DNA from: Urbifossiella limnaea
GTDB taxonomy: Bacteria > Planctomycetota > Planctomycetia > Gemmatales > Gemmataceae
Direction: 5' to 3'
Assembly (NCBI RefSeq): GCF_007747215.1
Contig: NZ_CP036273.1
Location: forward strand, 6,742,322 to 6,806,321
Length of the DNA: 64,000 nucleotides
Shown: piece after piece, positions 30,301 through 36,825 of the stretch
Layout of the letters: every line of letters starts with the position of its first letter
How positions within the stretch are numbered: position 1 is the stretch's first letter
The notes under the pieces: generated by a model
The model's database searches: none
Told to the model about the DNA's origin: nothing
What the model saw: only the letters and a program-made list of their open reading frames with translations
Program-made: the position numbers and the translations under genes

Positions 30301-30977
30301 AGCCCTTCGGCCACCTGCCGGCCGATCCGTACGATGTCGGCCACCTCCAGCGGCCCGGTGCGGTTCAGCTTGTCCTGCAGCGTCTCGCCGGGGATGAATT
30401 CCATCACGAGATAGGGCAGTGGCTGTTCGACGACTTCGTAGACCTGCACGACGTTTTCGTTCCGGACCGCCGCCGAGGACCGCGCTTCGCGCAGGAAACG
30501 CTTGCGGGCCGGCGAGGTGGCCGCGATCTGCGGGGCCATCACCTTCACCGCCACGACGCGTTGGAGCTCGTCGTCAAACGCCCGGAAGACGGTGCCGAAA
30601 CCGCCCTTGCCGAGCACTTGCAGCACCTCGTAATGCCCCAGCCGGCCAAGCGAATCGGGCCGCTTGGTCGGGGCCAGGAAGTGCAAGCTTTCAGCTTCCT
30701 CCGAACGCTTGGAGGAAGGCGCGGCATCCCCCGCGAAGGTCACGGTTCTGTCGTCGGTGGATTCCGCCCGGAGTTCCGTTTTGTCGAGGGTTGATCCGTC
30801 GCGCAGTTCCGTCCCATCCTGGGATTGCAGGAACGCGCCGCTGCGGAAATGGGCGGCCAGCAGATCCTCCACACGCTGGCGCGTTTTCGCGTCACCACAG
30901 GCCTTGGCCAGGTAGGCGTCCCGCGAGGCGGCATCCGGTTTGTCCAGGGCGGCCTGAAAGATCTCTTCCAAGGTCAT
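27369..30977 (-). CDS. Receptor-type Ser/Thr kinase with DUF1080, FGE-like and LRR domains
   Basis: ATG 30977 (MTLEEIFQAALDKPDAASRD) is preferred: GGGAG lies 8 bases upstream. In order: a short helical leader; kinase domain about 115-385 (GKGGFGTVFRAF, AVKVMAPQ, HRDIKPGNILLE, DFGLARAADD, GTPMYMAPEQAKGE), all catalytic residues present; one membrane helix (WVAAAVLLLPLIALAV) near 410; a DUF1080 domain (GWVQLFNGKDLTGWKRH); a formylglycine-generating-enzyme-like domain (YLGKYEVTQEEWQKVMGANP) without the catalytic Cys pair; and at least ten leucine-rich units of about 21-24 residues (DLSPLKGM). The outer domains would be periplasmic sensors. Tandem duplicate of the next gene's kinase. Confidence 0.85.
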   Translation of the reverse strand: MTLEEIFQAALDKPDAASRDAYLAKACGDAKTRQRVEDLLAAHFRSGAFLQSQDGTELRDGSTLDKTELRAESTDDRTVTFAGDAAPSSKRSEEAESLHFLAPTKRPDSLGRLGHYEVLQVLGKGGFGTVFRAFDDELQRVVAVKVMAPQIAATSPARKRFLREARSSAAVRNENVVQVYEVVEQPLPYLVMEFIPGETLQDKLNRTGPLEVADIVRIGRQVAEGLTAAHATDLIHRDIKPGNILLEGGAGRVKITDFGLARAADDASISQSGLIAGTPMYMAPEQAKGETLDQRADLFSLGSVLYQMAAGRPPFRANSTVAVLKRVAEETPRAIREIIPETPQWLCDIISKLHAKNPEDRYQSAREVADVLADCEAQLKANSKLKDFSRIPRSKQPAAGKSGRWKWVAAAVLLLPLIALAVTEFTGVTHLFRSQVTTDPIKPSGDPTPIAANRMPDTDGWVQLFNGKDLTGWKRHPDQPGNWLVKDGVLIGRGPKISHLFTERSDYRDFHLRLECRADHQKTDSGIYFRCGFDVSRTYPPGYEFSLGHDYDGSLYEAPPTGKLLIRSVRTAETAHEWRTVDIIVVGPRFMAKINGVVVVDFTHPEPAHQFGHIALQLLEPIRSSFVQFRKIEIKELPQLSTFKNSIGMEFVIVPKGKSWLGGGNGKLGDKEVEIPADFYLGKYEVTQEEWQKVMGANPSYFSRAGDGKDVVKDISDADMKRFPVENVSWDQCQIFVAKLNQREKETGWVYRLPTATEWEYACRGGPMADKLDSAFDFYLTKPTNTLLSEQANTQLTGLKRPCKVGSYSPNRLGLFDMHGNVAEWCEESPHATATAKGLRGGCWLDDSRRWGARVGGIFRAVGQMKVLGLRLARVPSPEAKTPSLAVAPFTDADVQRIAAPPAAGQVEEVRKELKRLNPGFDGKIEPTIKKNVVTGLKFNTDEVDNVAPVRALKGLVSLDCSGIKEVKGKLSDLSPLKGMALTSLNISNSKVADLSPLKGMALTSLYLEHTDVTDLSPLKGMPLESLKIYNNLVKDLSPLKGMPLVVFWCNTAPVDDLTPLKDMKLKHLDIRNTAVTDLSPLKGMPLQRLDMGGTKTSDLTPLKGMPLKTLKIYRTQIQDLTPLQGMPLKSLSMYESSVTDLSPLKGMQLEDIRLTPKNITQGLDILRDMKSLKTIGIHYFPEKIWPAAEFWERYDKGEFKE

Positions 30978-31060
30978 GGCGTCGGCTCCCATTCGGGCTC
31001 GAATTGCGGCTCCTACAACAGTGCGTATTCCGGGCGGAATTCCGGCCACGGAAAATCCAA

Positions 31061-31346
31061 TTATTTTTCCGCCCCTTCGACCGCATCCCGCAGCCAGGCC
31101 CGGGCGAAGGTCCAGTGGCGGCGGGCCGTGCGTTCCGGCATGCCCAGCGCGGCGGCCGCCTCCGGAAGGGAAAGGCCGCCGAAAAAGCGGAGTTTGACGA
31201 GTTCCGCCTTCATCGGATCCTCCTCCGCGAGACGGTCGAGCGTCTCATCCAACGCAAGCAGGTCCTCCCGCGTCTCCTTGGCGGCGATACCGGGAAGCCG
31301 CAAGCCGACCTTCCGCTTCCCGCCAAGAGGTATGGGACGACCGGGT
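31061..31346 (-). pseudogene. ECF sigma factor, N-terminal half lost
   Basis: Only the linker and region 4 remain: GGKRKVGLRLPGIAAKETRE, DLLALDETLDRLAEEDPMKA, KLRFFGGLSLPEAAAALG, then RRHWTFARAWLRDAVEGAEK. Region 2 and any start codon are missing; a stop lies just upstream. It matches the intact sigma gene at 33758-34324 and stands in the same position relative to a kinase gene, so it is the decayed partner of the upstream copy in a duplicated sigma-kinase pair. Confidence 0.7.
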
Positions 31347-31402
31347 AGTTACGGCCCGAAAGGTCGGAAGAAGGGGATGCTTCAAAGGCACGGTTCTCCA
31401 AG

Positions 31403-33679
31403 TTACTTCGTGAACTCCCCCTTGTCGTAGCGCTCCCAATACTCCGCCGCCGGCCAGAATATACCGTATTGGATTCCGATGGATTTGATGCTTTTCATGT
31501 CGCGGAGAAGAGCCAGGCCCTTGGTGATGCTCTTCGGGGTCAGGCAGATTTCTTCCAGCGGCATGCCTTGCAGGGGAGTCAGGTCGGTGATGCCGGTTGA
31601 ATTGATCGCCAACTCATTCAGAGGCATGCCCTTGAAGTGGGCCAGGCCCGCATCGCCCACCTGCGTTCGGTTCAGGTGCAGGTGCGTCAGGTTCTTGCAG
31701 TCCTTGAAGTGGGCCAAGCCCGTGTCGCTCACCTTCGTGAAACTCAAATAGAGGCGATTCAGGCCCTTGCAGTCCTGGAAGTGGGCTAGGCCCGCGTCGC
31801 CCACCCACGTGTGACTCAGTTTGAGGTTCGCCAGGTTCTTGCAGTCCTTGAAGTGGGCCAGCCCCCGGTCGCTCACGTCCGTTCCGTCGAGATGGAGGTG
31901 CGTCAGGGCCTTGCAGTCCTTGAAATTGACCATCCCGGCGTCGTTCACCTGAGTATCCGTCAGAATCAACTGCGTCAGCCGCGCCAGGTTCATTCCCGTC
32001 AACGGCGACAGGTCGGTCAACGGAGAGAACGCCTTTTTATTGACGGATCTGGCACTCAAATCGAGCGTTCGCAGGGCGTTGAAGACCCGGATCGGGGAAA
32101 TGTCCGTCACCTTGGGCGTCACCATCTTTAATTCCGTGACGACGCCGTCCTCGATCTTGTGCTCCACCTTGCCGTCGAAGCCGGGGTTGCGGCGCATCAG
32201 TTCCTTGCGGACTTCCTCGACTTGCTCGGCGGCCGCCAGAGCGGCGATCCGCTGGACGTCGGCATCGGTGAACGGGGCGATGGTGGTCGGGGCGATGGCG
32301 GCCGGGGCGATGGCGGTCGGCGGCGTCTTCACTTCGGACTGAGCAACAGGCGTGATCGGGTCCGTCGTCGCCTGCGGCCGGAACAACTGCGTCACCCCGG
32401 CGAACTCCGAGACCGCCAGCGCGAGCACGGGAAGCAGCAGGACGGCCGCCGCGGCCCACTTCCAACTGCCGGACTTCCTTGTGGTGGGTTGCTTGCTGAG
32501 CGGAATGCGGCTGAAATCCTTCAACTTCGAATTGGCTTTCAGTTGCGCCTCGCAGTCGGCGAAGACATCGGCGACTTCCCGCGCCGATTGAAAGCGTTCG
32601 TCCGGGTTCTTGGCGTGCAGTTTCGTGATGATGTCGCAAAGCCACTGCGGCGTTTCCGGAATGATCTCGCGGATGGACCGTGGCGTCTCCTCCGCGACCC
32701 GCTTCAATACCGCCACCGTGCTGTTCGCCCGGAACGGCGGCCGGCCCGACGCCATTTGGTACAGCACGCTGCCGAGGCTGAAAAGATCGGCCCGCTGGTC
32801 CAGCGTCTCCCCCGTGGCCTGCTCCGGGGCCATGTACATCGGCGTGCCGGCGATGAGGCCGCTTTGCGAGATGCTGGCGTCGTCCGCCGCCCGGGCCAGG
32901 CCGAAGTCCGTTATCTTGACGGTTTTCCGCGCGCCGCTTTCGATCAACACGTTGCCCGGCTTGATGTCCCGGTGAATCAGGTCGGTGGCATGGGCGGCGG
33001 CCAGCCCCTCGGCGATCTGCCGGCCGATCCGGACGATGTCGGCCACCTCCAGCGGCCCGGTGCGGTTCAGCTTGTCCTGCAGCGTCTCGCCGGGGATGAA
33101 TTCCATCACGAGATAGGGCAGTGGCTGTTCGACGACTTTATAGACCTGCACCACGTTTTCGTGCCGGACCGCGGCCGAGGATCGCGCTTCGCGCAGGAAC
33201 CGCTTCCGCGCCGGCGAAGTGGCCGCGATCTGCGGGGCCATCACTTTCACCGCCACGACCCGTTGGAGCACGTCGTCGAACGCACGGAAGACGATGCCGA
33301 AACCGCCCTTGCCGAGCACTTGCAGCACCTCGTAATGCCCCAGCCGGCCAAGCGAATCGGGCCTCTGGGTCGGGACCAGGAACCCGAGCGGCACCTCGTC
33401 GTCGGTGGGGGCGGAGCCGCCGCCGGTGCGGGTGGCGGCATGATCCGGGTCCGGTTCGAACGCCCGGGTGGCGGCGGCGTCCGGGTCCGGAACCACGGCC
33501 GCCGGGGTGCCCAGGAAACTCCCCTCCGGGTCGTGGGACCGGAGCAGCACCTCGACCCGCCCCCGAAGGTCGGCGTCGCCCCCGCAGGAGCGGTCGAGAA
33601 ATGCGGACCGGGCGGCCCCGTCGGGCAGTTCGGCCGCCTCCAGGAAGACCTCCTTGACGCGCTTCGGGTCGGCGGGCAT
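31403..33679 (-). CDS. Receptor-type Ser/Thr kinase with LRR tail
   Basis: ATG 33679 (MPADPKRVKEVFLEAAELPD) is the likely start of the longer frame. 758 residues: helical leader; kinase domain about 120-390 (GKGGFGIVFRAF, HRDIKPGNVLIE, DFGLARAADD, YMAPEQATGE); membrane helix near 420 (WAAAAVLLLPVLALAV); an Ala/Pro/Thr linker; then leucine-rich units of the type GLAHFKDCKNLTHLHLNRTQ. The kinase part is nearly identical in sequence to the neighbouring kinase, while the sensor part differs, and both proteins end with a common WERYDKGEF box. This indicates a tandem duplication followed by exchange of the outer domain. An ECF sigma gene lies directly upstream. Confidence 0.85.
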   Translation of the reverse strand: MPADPKRVKEVFLEAAELPDGAARSAFLDRSCGGDADLRGRVEVLLRSHDPEGSFLGTPAAVVPDPDAAATRAFEPDPDHAATRTGGGSAPTDDEVPLGFLVPTQRPDSLGRLGHYEVLQVLGKGGFGIVFRAFDDVLQRVVAVKVMAPQIAATSPARKRFLREARSSAAVRHENVVQVYKVVEQPLPYLVMEFIPGETLQDKLNRTGPLEVADIVRIGRQIAEGLAAAHATDLIHRDIKPGNVLIESGARKTVKITDFGLARAADDASISQSGLIAGTPMYMAPEQATGETLDQRADLFSLGSVLYQMASGRPPFRANSTVAVLKRVAEETPRSIREIIPETPQWLCDIITKLHAKNPDERFQSAREVADVFADCEAQLKANSKLKDFSRIPLSKQPTTRKSGSWKWAAAAVLLLPVLALAVSEFAGVTQLFRPQATTDPITPVAQSEVKTPPTAIAPAAIAPTTIAPFTDADVQRIAALAAAEQVEEVRKELMRRNPGFDGKVEHKIEDGVVTELKMVTPKVTDISPIRVFNALRTLDLSARSVNKKAFSPLTDLSPLTGMNLARLTQLILTDTQVNDAGMVNFKDCKALTHLHLDGTDVSDRGLAHFKDCKNLANLKLSHTWVGDAGLAHFQDCKGLNRLYLSFTKVSDTGLAHFKDCKNLTHLHLNRTQVGDAGLAHFKGMPLNELAINSTGITDLTPLQGMPLEEICLTPKSITKGLALLRDMKSIKSIGIQYGIFWPAAEYWERYDKGEFTK

Positions 33680-33757
33680 GGGCGCTCCGGGTTCGGGTTC
33701 ATCCCCCAATGCGAGGACTCCGCCCGTTCGTCTCACGGAATCCGGAAAAAAAGTTCG

Positions 33758-34324
33758 TCAGCCCGGGTCGGCCCCGGCGACGGCGTCCTTGAGCCAGGCC
33801 CGGGCGTAGGTCCAGTGGCGGTAGGCGGTGGCCCGGGACAGGCCGAGGGCGGCGGCCGCATCCTCGACCGACAGGCCGGCGAAGTGCCGGAGCTCGACCA
33901 CCCGGGCGGCGACCGGGTCCTCGGCGGCCAGCCGGGTGAGGGCCGCGTCCAGGGCGAGCAGCCGCTCGCCGTCGACCTCGGGCTCGGCCGGCACGTCGGT
34001 CAACTCGACCCGCCGGCGGTCGCCGCCGTGCTTCTCGGCCCCCTTTCGCCGTGCGGCTTCCACCAGGATGCGGCGCATGGCCTCGGCGGCCGCGGCGAAG
34101 AAGTGCCCGCGGTTGTCCCAGCGGATCGCGTCGGCCGGGCCGACCAGCCGGAGGTAGGCCTCGTGGACCAGGGCGGTGGGTTGGAGGGTGTGGTCCGGCG
34201 ACTCGGCGGCCATGCGGGCGGTGGCGAGCTTCCGCAACTCGTCGTATACGAGCGGGAGCAGGTCGGCGGCGGCCCGGCGGTCGCCGGCCGCGGCGGCGTC
34301 GAGCAGGTGGGTGACGTCGGCCAT
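33758..34324 (-). CDS. ECF sigma factor (planctomycete ECF subtype)
   Basis: ATG 34324, 188 residues. Region 2: DLLPLVYDELRKLATARMAA, TALVHEAYLRLVG, RGHFFAAAAEAMRRILVEAA. Region 4: LAAEDPVAARVVELRHFAGL, SVEDAAAALGLSRATAYRHW, TYARAWLKDAV. This subtype typically stands before Ser/Thr kinase genes, as here (79 bases to the kinase start). The kinase may regulate the sigma factor or the two may share a signal. Confidence 0.9.
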   Translation of the reverse strand: MADVTHLLDAAAAGDRRAAADLLPLVYDELRKLATARMAAESPDHTLQPTALVHEAYLRLVGPADAIRWDNRGHFFAAAAEAMRRILVEAARRKGAEKHGGDRRRVELTDVPAEPEVDGERLLALDAALTRLAAEDPVAARVVELRHFAGLSVEDAAAALGLSRATAYRHWTYARAWLKDAVAGADPG

Positions 34325-34448
34325 GACCGCCGAGTGTACCGGTGCGCGGCGGCCGGGTCAGCCGGAAACGGGTCCGGGTGCGCGATTCGCACTCCCGGTG
34401 TCGGTCATTGAACCGCGACCCCGACTGTAACCAGCCCCGAGAGCGTCA

Positions 34449-34877
34449 TTTCACCGTACGGCTACGATCTACCGCCAGGACACGGGCGGGATGCTGCTGC
34501 GGTTCGTGGACGGTCGGCCGGTCAGCCAGGTGACCGAGGACTTCCTGGGGTGGGCGTGTGGGGTGTTCGCGGGCGAGGGGAAGAAGGTGTTCGTGCTGGT
34601 CTGGGATAACGCCGCGTGGCACGTCAGCAAGCGGGTCCGGCGGTGGATCGAGACACACAACCGGCGGGTCCCGCGGACCAAGCGGGGGTGCCGCATCCGG
34701 GTGTGTGGGTTGCCGGTCAAGGCCCAGTGGCTGAACCCGATCGAGCCCAAGTGGATGCACGGCAAGCGAGCCATCGTCGAGCCCGACCGGAAACTCACCG
34801 CCGACGAGGTCAAGGACCGGGTGTGTTCCCACTTCGGGTGCGCACCCACCGAACCGCTCAAACAGCATGTCACCTGA
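34449..34877 (+). pseudogene. IS630-family transposase, C-terminal fragment
   Basis: The frame is open before the first ATG (34491), reading ATIYRQDTGGMLLRFVDGRP. It continues with VFVLVWDNAAWHVSKRVRRW and LPVKAQWLNPIEPKWMHGKR, the last two catalytic segments of the IS630 DDE domain (D...N-P-I-E). The N-terminal HTH domains and first Asp are missing, so it is inactive. It separates the kinase cluster from the satellite-like module. Confidence 0.75.
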
Positions 34878-35004
34878 GACTGCACTAGGCTACCGGACGC
34901 AGAACACGCGGGGACGAAGTGACGGTGACCGTCCTGGAGCCTTCGCTCGTCTACCCGACACCCACCGGGTTCGGCTAGGGATCTGGTGGGGCACCCGGCC
35001 GACC

Positions 35005-35172
35005 TCAGGGGTGGGCGGTAATCGCCAGCCCCGACGGGCCCAGCCGCTGCTTGAGCCTCGCCAGCACGGCCGGGTCGGGCGCGGGGCCGTCGAACATTAC
35101 CGTCGCCACGCTCCTGTCGGTGTTGAAGTGAACGCCGTGTGGTTGCTCGTCGTCCAACCGTCCGCGGATCAT
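35005..35172 (-). CDS. Small unknown protein, 55 aa
   Basis: ATG 35172 overlaps the stop of the preceding gene (ATGA). The product (MIRGRLDDEQPHGVHFNTDR, then SVATVMFDGPAPDPAVLARL) has no recognised motif. It is the last gene of a five-gene leftward string in which every start overlaps the previous stop; this regular coupling is the main support for it being real. Confidence 0.5.
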   Translation of the reverse strand: MIRGRLDDEQPHGVHFNTDRSVATVMFDGPAPDPAVLARLKQRLGPSGLAITAHP

Positions 35173-35384
35173 CGAGCCCCTTCCACGCCGATCCGGGCGA
35201 TCAGCAGCGCCGCCGCGTACGCCACGGCGTTCAACTGGTCGTAGTCCGTCCGGTCGAAGTCCTCCATCCGCACCGTGCCGTCCCGCAGCCCGGTGAGCAG
35301 CGCCGCCGGGTCGGTCGGCACCCCCTTCGGCCGCCGCCCCGGCAGCCGCCGGCTCAGCCTCGCCACCCGGCCGTGCAAGGTCAT
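35169..35384 (-). CDS. Small unknown protein, 71 aa
   Basis: ATG 35384 overlaps the preceding stop by 4 bases. The N-terminus is strongly basic (MTLHGRVARLSRRLPGRRPK) and the rest helical (FDRTDYDQLNAVAYAAALLI). Such a protein could bind nucleic acid, but there is no known family. Coupled on both sides. Confidence 0.5.
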   Translation of the reverse strand: MTLHGRVARLSRRLPGRRPKGVPTDPAALLTGLRDGTVRMEDFDRTDYDQLNAVAYAAALLIARIGVEGAR

Positions 35385-35848
35385 GGCGGCGGCTCCGTGT
35401 ACCAGTTGGCGGCGTGGGATGTGACCCCGCCGCACGCCGGGCACGTCGGGAAGACGACGATGGTGGGCGGCGGGGCGGGGTCGTTCGACCAGGTAGAGAG
35501 CAGCGGCACCCCGAGCCCGCACCGCTCGCAACTGTGACCCAGGAACCAGGCGTGTGGCCGGGCCAGGAGCCACTCGACCAGCGCCCTCGGGAACTGGAAC
35601 CCGGCCGGGATGCTGGCCCAGCTGGCGAACGGCCGGGACACCCACGAGTGGAGGGCGTCGTCACCGTCGGGGTCGCGCAGGGCGATCCCGACCGCCATCC
35701 GCAGGTCCTCGGGGACCATCATCAGGAACGCCACCCGCTCGGCGTGCCCCGCGTCCACCACCGCGGCGACGGCTGCGTGGCGCTCGGCCGCGGCGGCCTG
35801 GCGGCGGGCGAGGTCGGCGAGGCGGCGGCCGAGGGCGCGGGTGCTCAT
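35381..35848 (-). CDS. Unknown protein with C-terminal zinc ribbon, 155 aa
   Basis: ATG 35848 overlaps the stop of the upstream gene. A helical, alanine-rich N-terminal part (LADLARRQAAAAERHAAVAA) is followed by a globular middle (PEDLRMAVGIALRDPDGDDA) and then two CxxC pairs (GHSCERCGLGVPLL and VFPTCPACGGVTSH) that should bind one zinc ion. The family is not known to me. It is the largest member of the short-gene string. Confidence 0.55.
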   Translation of the reverse strand: MSTRALGRRLADLARRQAAAAERHAAVAAVVDAGHAERVAFLMMVPEDLRMAVGIALRDPDGDDALHSWVSRPFASWASIPAGFQFPRALVEWLLARPHAWFLGHSCERCGLGVPLLSTWSNDPAPPPTIVVFPTCPACGGVTSHAANWYTEPPP

Positions 35849-36051
35849 GCGGGCTCCTCCGTCGCGGCAGAGTCGTCGTCGGCGTACAGGACGAGGACGG
35901 CCTTCCCCCCGGGCATCGGGTAGCGGCCCGGCACCTCGGTCCCGCCGTCCTTGACCGGCAGCCACACCTCCGTCGGCGGGGCGGCCGCGACCGCCACGAC
36001 GGCGTCCAGAGCCGCTCGCAACCGGCTGAGCCGGGCATGCCGGGTCACCAC
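35845..36051 (-). CDS. Small unknown protein, 68 aa
   Basis: Two adjacent GTG codons (36051 and 36048) are possible starts; the second overlaps the preceding TGA as GTGA and fits the coupling pattern of the string. The product has a helical start (LSRLRAALDAVVAVAAAPPT) and a beta-rich end (VWLPVKDGGTEVPGRYPMPG, KAVLVLYADDDS). No family recognised. Confidence 0.5.
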   Translation of the reverse strand: MVTRHARLSRLRAALDAVVAVAAAPPTEVWLPVKDGGTEVPGRYPMPGGKAVLVLYADDDSAATEEPA

Positions 36052-36440
36052 GTCCGCACCTCCCGCGGCGGGCCGAGGGCCTTGATATTCGCCTCCAGTT
36101 CGCGGAGCTCGGCCTCGAGCTCGGCCAACTCACGGACCTTGATCCCGAGCTCCAGTACGGCCTTCGCGGCGCCGAGTCGCACCGACGGCGGGGCCGACTC
36201 CTTCATCAGCGCCAGCAGCGTCTGCACCGCCTCGCCCGACGCCGCCGACAGCAGCCCCGCCGACCGCCGGACGAGGTCGGTCCGGGCCTCCTTCACCCGC
36301 TTCTGGAACTCGGGGTCGCGGAGCCGGGTGTAGACCGTCCGCTCGGACACCCCGCCCTGCTTCGCGGCGGCCTCGACCGTCGCCCCGCAGGCGAGGGCGA
36401 GGACCACCGCGTCGTCGTTCTTCTTCCGCTGCGCAGCCAT
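36045..36440 (-). CDS. Terminase-small-like HTH and coiled-coil protein
   Basis: ATG 36440. 131 residues: a homeodomain-like HTH (VLALACGATVEAAAKQGGVS, ERTVYTRLRDPEFQKRVKEA) as in phage terminase small subunits, then a helical oligomerisation part (LLSAASGEAVQTLLALMKES) and a coiled coil (ELAELEAELRELEANIKALG). No large terminase is present. The upstream leader holds three CTGCAA boxes spaced 10-11 bases apart (within 36463-36490). It heads the short-gene string and could be its DNA-binding regulator. Confidence 0.6.
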   Translation of the reverse strand: MAAQRKKNDDAVVLALACGATVEAAAKQGGVSERTVYTRLRDPEFQKRVKEARTDLVRRSAGLLSAASGEAVQTLLALMKESAPPSVRLGAAKAVLELGIKVRELAELEAELRELEANIKALGPPREVRTW

Positions 36441-36526
36441 GGCACCCCCTCCGTCCGGCCCGAGTTGCAGACTTTTGCAGCCCTGTTGCAGGGTTCCGGG
36501 CGATTTCCCGTCCCGGACGACGCCCC

Positions 36527-36715
36527 TTACGCCGCGGCCGCCTCGGCCCGGCGGCGGGCCGCCACGTCCGCGTACCCGACCTCGGCCCCGCCCTCGACCA
36601 GCCGGATCGGCACGCCGTCGCCGAACGTCGCTGCGGCGCGGGCCAACACCACGTCCGCGTACTTCGGTCCAGTTCGAGCAGCAGGCCCGACCGCCGCTCG
36701 TCGGCGAAGGGGGGG
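36527..36715 (-). pseudogene. DNA methyltransferase C-terminus, frameshifted relic
   Basis: The frame ending at 36527 reads PKYADVVLARAAATFGDGVP. The sequence immediately before, in another frame, reads ERRSGLLLELD. Together they give GLLLELDPKYADVV, the closing motif of phage-type site-specific DNA methyltransferases, if one C is restored in GAACTGGACCGAAG. The rest of the enzyme is missing, replaced by the inverted-repeat region 36718-36811. Confidence 0.5.
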
Positions 36716-36717
36716 AT

Positions 36718-36811
36718 GGGTGGGGGATGGGAGGCGGTTTTGGGTTGACTCCCCTATAGGGGGTGAGTCTCGCGAGGGATTAACCCCAAACCGCCTTTCG
36801 AACCCCCACCC
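36718..36811. repeat. Nested inverted repeats next to the primase gene, origin-like
   Basis: Three nested layers: GGGTGGGGG (36718-36726) with CCCCCACCC (36803-36811); a 15-bp arm AGGCGGTTTTGGGTT (36732-36746) with 36782-36796 (one G-T mismatch); and a near-palindrome centred on CCCCTATAGGGG (36747-36769). The block ends 14 bases before the stop of the primase-helicase gene. It may be a replication origin, as in P4-type elements where origin and primase are neighbours, or a strong transcript-end structure. Confidence 0.5.
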
Positions 36812-36825
36812 ACGCACCACCACCC

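Noticed and set aside
27369-30977. An active formylglycine-generating enzyme that would mature the island sulfatases
   Set aside because: The FGE-like domain lacks the catalytic cysteine pair in its C-terminal part, so a sensing role is more likely.
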